From: Casimicrobiaceae bacterium | GTDB lineage: Bacteria; Pseudomonadota; Gammaproteobacteria; Burkholderiales; Casimicrobiaceae | Length of the DNA stretch: 6,860 bases | Assembly: GCA_955652025.1 (NCBI GenBank) | Contig: CATPAO010000400.1 | Coordinates: 1 to 6,860 of the forward strand | Direction: 5' to 3' | In this document: positions 1 through 6,860 of the stretch, in pieces | Numbering within the stretch: the stretch's first letter is position 1 | Layout of the letters: each line of letters begins with the position of its first letter | Notes under the pieces: model-generated | The model's database searches: none | Seen by the model: only the letters and a program-made list of their open reading frames with translations | Told to the model about the DNA's origin: nothing | Translations under genes and position numbers: made by a program

Positions 1-869
1 GCGTCGAGCGCGCGAAAGCGCCTCGCGGCGCGCGCGAAGGATCGGGCTCGGGTTTCGTCATCACCCCGGACGGCTACATGGTCACGAACAGCCACGTGGC
101 CGGCGGCGCGTCGGCGCTCGAAGTCACGCTGCCCGACGGGCGCACCGCAGTGGCGGCGATCGTCGGCGATGATCCGCATTCGGACCTCGCGGTGCTCAAG
201 GTGGGCGCCGGCGATCTTGCGTGGTGCCGCTTCGGCGATTCGGGCGCGGTCAAGGTCGGGCAGATCGCGATCGCGATCGGCAGTCCCTATGGATTCCAGC
301 ACACGGTCACCGCGGGCATCGTGAGCGCGCTCGGCCGCTCGATGCGGGCGCAGACGGGGCGGATGCTCGACAATATCCTGCAGACCGACGCGTCGCTCAA
401 TCCGGGCAATTCCGGCGGCCCACTGGTCGACAGCGGCGGCAATGTCATCGGCGTCAACACGGCGGTGATCCTGCCCGCGCAGGGGTTGTGTTTTGCGATC
501 GGATCGTCGACCGCCGAGCGAGTCGCGATCGCGCTGATCCGCGAGGGACGCGTGCGCCGCGCCCATCTGGGCGTCGGCGGACAGACGCTCGCGCTGCCGC
601 GTCGCATCGTCCGCCACTTCGGGCTGGTCCGCGAATCGGGTGTGCGGATCGAATCGATCGAACAGGGATCTCCGGCGGCTGCGGCGGATTTGCAGCGTGG
701 CGACGTGATCATCGCGCTCGATAGCCAACCGATCGCGACGGTCGACGATCTGTTACGCCTGCTGGTCGGCGACGCGATCGGCAGGACGATCGAAATTCGC
801 GTCGTACGGCGCGACCGGGTGTTGACCTTGCCCCTGATCCCCCGCGAGTCCGAGCCGAACAAGCGTTGA
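1..869 (+). CDS. HtrA/DegP-type trypsin-like serine protease with one PDZ domain (5'-partial)
   Basis: This is an S1C-family serine protease, a class that degrades misfolded proteins, usually in the cell envelope. The frame is open to the left edge (first whole codon at 3) and reads GSGSGFVITPDGYMVTNSHV across the ATG at 78, which is conserved protease core. That ATG is therefore internal and the true start lies outside the window. The catalytic triad is visible: His in TNSHV (codon 93-95), Asp in HSDLAVL (183-185) and Ser in NPGNSGGPL (411-413). A single PDZ domain follows, about 555-850, starting near HLGVGG and including GSPAAAADLQRGDVIIALD. The stop is TGA at 867-869, soon after that domain, so there is no second PDZ as in DegP; the architecture is DegS/HhoB-like. 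Signal peptide or membrane anchor cannot be judged. rppH follows after 93 bases on the same strand. Family certain; exact subfamily and symbol not assigned. Confidence 0.95.
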   Translation, partial: VERAKAPRGAREGSGSGFVITPDGYMVTNSHVAGGASALEVTLPDGRTAVAAIVGDDPHSDLAVLKVGAGDLAWCRFGDSGAVKVGQIAIAIGSPYGFQHTVTAGIVSALGRSMRAQTGRMLDNILQTDASLNPGNSGGPLVDSGGNVIGVNTAVILPAQGLCFAIGSSTAERVAIALIREGRVRRAHLGVGGQTLALPRRIVRHFGLVRESGVRIESIEQGSPAAAADLQRGDVIIALDSQPIATVDDLLRLLVGDAIGRTIEIRVVRRDRVLTLPLIPRESEPNKR

Positions 870-962
870 GCTCTGCCCGATCGACGGGGTCTGTCGTCGC
901 TAGGCAACACCCGTCCTCCTGTGCAACAATGGCTGCAACTATTTTGCATCAGGGTAACTGCG

Positions 963-1526
963 ATGCTCGACCGTGACGGCTATCGCCCGAACGTCGCCAT
1001 CGTGATCGTCAACGGCAAGAACCAGGTGTTTTGGGGCAAACGGATCCGCGAGCACTCGTGGCAATTTCCGCAAGGCGGCATCAACGCCGGTGAGCCGCCC
1101 GAGCAGGCGATGTACCGGGAACTGCACGAGGAAGTCGGGCTTCATTCGCACCATGTCAAGGTTCTGGGCCGGACGCGCGATTGGCTGAGGTACGACGTTC
1201 CGCAGCACTGGATCAAGCGCGAATGGCGCGGCAGCTACCGTGGCCAGAAGCAGATCTGGTATCTGCTGCGGCTCGTGGGACGCGACAACGACGTGTCGCT
1301 GCGCGCCACCGAGAAACCCGAATTCGACGCGTGGCGCTGGCACGAGTACTGGATCCCGCTCGACTCGGTGATCGACTTCAAGCGGGAGGTCTACCGGCGC
1401 GCGCTGCTCGAGCTCGAGCGCTATATTCACATGAAGCCGCAGACGCGCCGTGAGCGCCTGTACGGTTTCGCGCACCCGGTGATGCCGCCCTCGTACTCGG
1501 ATCCGACGCCGGATGGCGGGGACTGA
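963..1526 (+). CDS. rppH: RNA 5'-pyrophosphohydrolase RppH (Nudix hydrolase)
   Basis: RppH removes pyrophosphate from the 5' end of triphosphorylated RNA in the cytoplasm, which opens transcripts to RNase E decay. The 187-residue protein has the complete Nudix box at residues 38-60 (GGINAGE..., then REL.EEVGL), with the metal-binding glutamates at 53, 56 and 57. RppH-type blocks flank it: DGYRPNV near the N-terminus, HSWQFPQGG before the box, TRDWLRY after it, then [10 protein letters not shown] and PEFDAWRW. I chose the ATG at 963 because family members begin M(L/I)D.DG(Y/F)RPNV. An AGGG at 951-954 sits eight bases upstream. An in-frame ATG at 921 would add 14 unrelated residues. The C-terminal tail after about residue 160 is variable in the family. 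The gene lies 93 bases after the protease gene and could be co-transcribed with it. Its end faces the Yip1 gene. Confidence 0.96.
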   Translation: MLDRDGYRPNVAIVIVNGKNQVFWGKRIREHSWQFPQGGINAGEPPEQAMYRELHEEVGLHSHHVKVLGRTRDWLRYDVPQHWIKREWRGSYRGQKQIWYLLRLVGRDNDVSLRATEKPEFDAWRWHEYWIPLDSVIDFKREVYRRALLELERYIHMKPQTRRERLYGFAHPVMPPSYSDPTPDGGD

Positions 1527-1530
1527 TCCG

Positions 1531-2088
1531 TCAATTCGGCATCGCGAATCCGGTCATCCGTGGAATGAATCCCAGTCCGGAAAGCGCAATGCCAAATAAA
1601 TAGGCGAGCACGAGGGCACAGAGCACGACGACGATCGTGAACGGCACGGCCTTGTCGGGCGCGCATTTCTTCAGTACCGGGGCGCCCAAGTAAAACGTGT
1701 ACCAGGAATAGACTACCGCAAGCAGTGTAAGAACCCAGGCCAGCATGCCGAGGGTGTTGAAGATGCCGCCGATCCACGCCGCGGTGTAGCTATACGCGGC
1801 GAGCTTGAGTGCTGCGACGAAATCCTTCGTTCCGCCGAAGCTCCCGGCCAGCGCGTCGACGATCAGCGCCAGGATGAACGTGATCACGAGCGACATGACA
1901 TAGATGCCGATCGCGAATTTGATGCCGGCGCCCGTCGTCGAGGCGAGCAGAGCGAGCGGTCCGATGGCCGCGAAGATCATGATCCATCCGGTGTAGAGCG
2001 ACTGTGTCGTCGCCGGCTCGGCGGCGATTTTCGGCCATTCGGTCCGAGGCTCGAGCAGGATTCCCTTCACGCGATCGAGCAACGCCAT
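1531..2088 (-). CDS. Yip1-family integral membrane protein
   Basis: This is a 185-residue inner-membrane protein of the bacterial Yip1/DUF1282 family, whose role is not established. The family's N-terminal signature is clear: LLDRVKGILLEPRTEWPKIA followed by an AAEPAT.QSLYTGW block at about residues 22-35. Hydrophobic stretches lie at about 31-50, 57-80, 100-134 (probably two) and 149-172, giving four or five membrane passes. I chose the ATG at 2088 because it starts the family signature and has a GGGAGG at 2100-2095, six bases upstream. The same frame stays open further upstream to 2526, but that part is Arg-rich and lies antiphase over proB. The gene is 128 bases downstream of proB and converges on rppH with four bases between stops. 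It may be the last gene of the obgE-proB unit or have its own promoter (see 2174-2202). Function unknown. Confidence 0.88.
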   Translation of the reverse strand: MALLDRVKGILLEPRTEWPKIAAEPATTQSLYTGWIMIFAAIGPLALLASTTGAGIKFAIGIYVMSLVITFILALIVDALAGSFGGTKDFVAALKLAAYSYTAAWIGGIFNTLGMLAWVLTLLAVVYSWYTFYLGAPVLKKCAPDKAVPFTIVVVLCALVLAYLFGIALSGLGFIPRMTGFAMPN

Positions 2089-2094
2089 CGTGCA

Positions 2095-2100
2095 CCTCCC
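2095..2100 (-). promoter_or_regulatory. Strong ribosome binding site of the Yip1-family gene
   Basis: The minus strand reads GGGAGG six bases before the ATG at 2088. It is the strongest Shine-Dalgarno sequence in the window and fixes the start within a much longer open frame. Confidence 0.8.
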
Positions 2101-2173
2101 GGTTATTGAATTATGTCGGATTTGCCGGACGCCTCCCGCGCACCGGCCGGTTTCGAATGCAGATGCCGCCGCG

Positions 2174-2202
2174 AGTGTATTGCAGGCGGCGTGGGGTGTC
2201 GA
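2174..2202 (-). promoter_or_regulatory. Possible sigma-70 promoter for the Yip1-family gene
   Basis: The minus strand has TCGACA (2202-2197, five of six matches to the -35 consensus), a 17-base spacer, and TACACT (2179-2174, four of six to the -10). Transcription would start near 2167, giving a leader of about 79 bases before the strong ribosome binding site. An inverted repeat, GCCGCC (2190-2185) with GGCGGC (2170-2165), brackets the -10 box. It lacks a U-tract, so it is not a convincing terminator for proB. This is a hexamer match only; a proB-Yip1 co-transcript is the alternative. Confidence 0.35.
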
Positions 2203-2216
2203 ATGGTGACTGCGCG

Positions 2217-6132
<3,916 letters not shown>

Positions 6133-6169
6133 TTCGTCAGGATGTCCGCAAGCGGATGCGATCGCAACG

Positions 6170-6193
6170 AAAAAGGCAGCCGAAGCTGCCTTT
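6170..6193 (-). terminator. Rho-independent terminator after rpmE
   Basis: On the minus strand a perfect six-base stem, GGCAGC/GCTGCC, closes a TTCG tetraloop. It is extended by AAA/TTT pairs and followed by a run of five T. It lies 26 bases beyond the rpmE stop and only 37 bases before the ATG at 6132 of the glycosyltransferase. It should separate rpmE from the glycosyltransferase-obgE-proB unit. On the plus strand the U-tract would be shorter, so the minus orientation is preferred. Confidence 0.9.
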
Positions 6194-6219
6194 GTCGCGC
6201 GAGTGCGGCGAATGATAAC

Positions 6220-6444
6220 TTAGGACGCCACAGGCGTCGTGCCCTTTTGCCCGTAACGCTGGCGGAATTTTTCGACCCGTCCGGCCGTATCCATGATCTT
6301 TTGTTTGCCGGTGTAGAACGGATGGCAAGACGAGCAGACTTCGACGTGCAACGGCTTGTTGATCGTTGAGCGCGTCTTGAACGTGACGCCGCAGCTGCAG
6401 GTCACTTGAATTTCGCTGTACTTCGGATGAATGTCGTCTTTCAT
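6220..6444 (-). CDS. rpmE: Large-subunit ribosomal protein bL31, zinc-binding type
   Basis: bL31 is a small protein of the 50S subunit that bridges the central protuberance to the 30S head. The 74-residue product begins [12 protein letters not shown] and ends its conserved part with [11 protein letters not shown], the usual family ends. Four cysteines, at 16, 18, 37 and 40 (CSC and CSSC), mark the zinc-ribbon form (type A or C+), not the cysteine-free form made under zinc limitation. HPFYTGKQK (41-49) is the family signature. The ATG at 6444 has a GAGG at 6454-6451, six bases upstream. A possible promoter lies at 6571-6599 and a terminator follows the gene, so it is probably a single-gene unit. 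The upstream neighbour is not rho, which is a frequent partner in related bacteria. Confidence 0.97.
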   Translation of the reverse strand: MKDDIHPKYSEIQVTCSCGVTFKTRSTINKPLHVEVCSSCHPFYTGKQKIMDTAGRVEKFRQRYGQKGTTPVAS

Positions 6445-6494
6445 TTTGCGCCTCGAGTTGCGTCACCAGCGTTGGTCGTAATCCGCGAAATCAT
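6441..6494 (-). CDS. Possible 17-codon upstream frame overlapping the rpmE start
   Basis: An ATG at 6494 opens a frame reading [17 protein letters not shown]. Its TGA stop overlaps the rpmE ATG in an ATGA arrangement. It lies inside the predicted rpmE leader. No clear Shine-Dalgarno sequence precedes it, since CCCGGGCC is directly upstream. The overlap geometry would suit reinitiation or coupling, but a frame this short can arise by chance. Confidence 0.2.
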   Translation of the reverse strand: MISRITTNAGDATRGAK

Positions 6495-6564
6495 GGCCCG
6501 GGAGGGCCGCGTCGCTATCGGCCATTCAGACGAAGATCTCTCGCGGCCGGTGGGTTTTGGGTAA
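6445..6564 (-). promoter_or_regulatory. rpmE leader with mutually exclusive helices
   Basis: If transcription starts from the promoter at 6571-6599, the mRNA has about 120 leader bases. A local hairpin pairs 6508-6504 with 6499-6495 (GGCCC/GGGCC, loop TCCC). A second pairing, ATGGCC (6525-6520) with GGCCAT (6498-6493), uses the same 3' arm. A third, CGCGGCC (6548-6542) with GGCCGCG (6511-6505), uses the 5' arm. These cannot all form together. L31 genes in several bacteria carry autoregulatory leaders, so a switch is plausible. GC-rich sequence also forms such helices by chance. Confidence 0.35.
6463..6525 (-). CDS. Possible 20-codon leader peptide upstream of rpmE
   Basis: An ATG at 6525 opens a frame reading [20 protein letters not shown], with its TGA stop 18 bases before the rpmE ATG and in the same frame as rpmE. 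It falls within the predicted leader. It has only a poor GAGAG some distance upstream as a ribosome binding site. It overlaps the 17-codon frame above in another phase, so at most one is likely to be used. I do not recognise the peptide. Confidence 0.18.
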   Translation of the reverse strand: MADSDAALPGHDFADYDQRW

Positions 6565-6570
6565 TCAAGG

Positions 6571-6599
6571 ATTATGCGCGATTTTGCGGTGCAGAACAA
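6571..6599 (-). promoter_or_regulatory. Candidate sigma-70 promoter of rpmE
   Basis: The minus strand has CATAAT (6576-6571, five of six matches to the -10), a 17-base spacer, and TTGTTC (6599-6594) as a partial -35. The start point would be near 6564. The flanking DNA upstream of the -35 is AT-rich, which could help a weak -35. Confidence 0.5.
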
Positions 6600-6611
6600 G
6601 GTTGGGGCGGA

Positions 6612-6640
6612 TTGGAATTATCAAAGTCAATGCCTATTAT
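6612..6640 (+). promoter_or_regulatory. Candidate sigma-70 promoter facing right, divergent from rpmE
   Basis: The plus strand has TTGGAA (6612-6617, four of six to the -35), exactly 17 bases, then TATTAT (6635-6640, five of six to the -10). Transcription would start near 6647 and run out of the window. The -35 boxes of this and the rpmE promoter are only 12 bases apart, so the two would share control DNA. Confidence 0.42.
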
Positions 6641-6663
6641 TTAAACAATATCAAAGGCTTGAC
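6619..6663. repeat. Nested direct and inverted repeats in an AT-rich island
   Basis: TATCAAAG occurs at 6619-6626 and again at 6649-6656, a 30-base period or about three helical turns. GTCAATGCC (6626-6634) and GGCTTGAC (6656-6663) form an inverted repeat with one extra base. Between them, 6635-6650 is a 16-base palindrome with one mismatched pair, centred on TTTAAA. The stretch 6611-6660 is about 26% G+C, against roughly two thirds in the rest of the window. The pattern looks like protein-binding DNA over the rightward promoter. Confidence 0.55.
6649..6661 (+). promoter_or_regulatory. Candidate IHF binding site
   Basis: TATCAAAGGCTTG matches the integration host factor consensus WATCAANNNNTTR at every specified position. 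AT-rich DNA lies on the 5' side, as is usual for strong sites. The upstream copy of the repeat (6619) has only the WATCAA half. IHF would bend the DNA just past the rightward start point. The motif is short, so binding is an inference. Confidence 0.35.
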
Positions 6664-6860
6664 TTGGTTGGCCCGCCCGGGTTCGGCGCTATTCGACCCT
6701 CGAAAGCGACAGGCCGGTAGGCTACAAAACGGCCGAAATCGAAGGTGTTGGTACGAACGCTGCGCAAGGGAACGTCGGACCACCGCTTCCAAGCTTCGGT
6801 CAGCGACGCATGCGAGCGCGACGTCGGGGTCCGACCGCGCGACCGAACGTCACGATTCGA
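6664..6860. other. Right-end region with no recognisable gene
   Basis: No known gene, RNA or repeat family is visible here. The minus strand is open from the window edge to a TGA at 6653-6651 (69 codons, ending APNPGGPTKSSL), which could be the end of a gene coming from the right. The plus strand is open in two frames: from 6659 (67 codons, Arg- and Cys-rich) and from 6721 (a GTG at 6745 is a possible start). None has a convincing start with a ribosome binding site or a family motif. GTCGGACC (6774-6781) and GGTCCGAC (6828-6835) form a perfect eight-base inverted repeat. The divergent promoter favours a rightward transcript whose gene starts beyond the edge. Confidence 0.4.

Noticed and set aside
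263..280. Tandem GATCGC repeats
   Set aside because: They encode the ordinary protease core segment QIAIAIGS and reflect GC-rich codon choice rather than a separate element.
287..949. Minus-strand frame (220 codons) opposite the protease gene
   Set aside because: The plus strand encodes all three catalytic residues and the PDZ domain; the antisense product is Ser/Arg-rich and featureless.
921..962. Upstream ATG that would extend RppH by 14 residues
   Set aside because: The extension has no family counterpart, and the ATG at 963 matches the conserved N-terminus with an AGGG eight bases upstream.
870..962. Possible terminator or promoter between the protease gene and rppH
   Set aside because: Only a four-base CGAC/GTCG stem without a U-tract, and no convincing -35/-10 pair.
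6137..6466. Minus-strand 109-codon frame across rpmE
   Set aside because: Out of frame with a complete bL31 carrying all four zinc cysteines; no family similarity seen.

Overview
The window is GC-rich (roughly two thirds G+C by eye) and densely coded. It looks like a chromosomal housekeeping stretch from a betaproteobacterium or a close relative. The best evidence is the RppH protein: its N-terminal and middle blocks ([47 protein letters not shown]) follow the betaproteobacterial version of the enzyme, and obgE, proB and rppH are usual near-neighbours in that group. The exact lineage cannot be fixed from the sequence alone.

Layout. On the plus strand, 1-869 is the 3' part of an HtrA-type serine protease (its N-terminus lies outside the window), followed by rppH at 963-1526. 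Everything else recognised is on the minus strand. Reading right to left these are rpmE (ribosomal protein L31, 6444-6220), a good intrinsic terminator (6193-6170), an ArnT/PMT-like membrane glycosyltransferase (6132-4444), obgE (4447-3335), proB (3338-2217) and a small Yip1-family membrane protein (2088-1531). The last gene converges on rppH with only four bases between the stop codons. The rightmost ~200 bases hold no gene I can identify.

How the genes relate. The glycosyltransferase, obgE and proB form a tightly coupled unit: at both junctions the next gene's GTG start overlaps the previous TGA stop as GTGA. The unit therefore joins a lipid-linked sugar transferase of the inner membrane, a ribosome-assembly/growth-control GTPase and the first enzyme of proline synthesis. 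rplU-rpmA, which normally precede obgE, are absent from the upstream position. The Yip1 gene has its own strong ribosome binding site and a possible promoter, so it may be a separate unit. rpmE has its own promoter candidate, a ~120-base leader with competing helices and two short upstream frames, and its own terminator. An AT-rich island at 6611-6660 looks like a divergent control region, with a good plus-strand promoter, a match to the IHF consensus and nested repeats.

I see no mobile element, CRISPR array, tRNA, rRNA or defence cassette. The points most worth checking are the rpmE leader, the divergent control region at the right end, and the displaced obgE context. None of them amounts to a clear new system.
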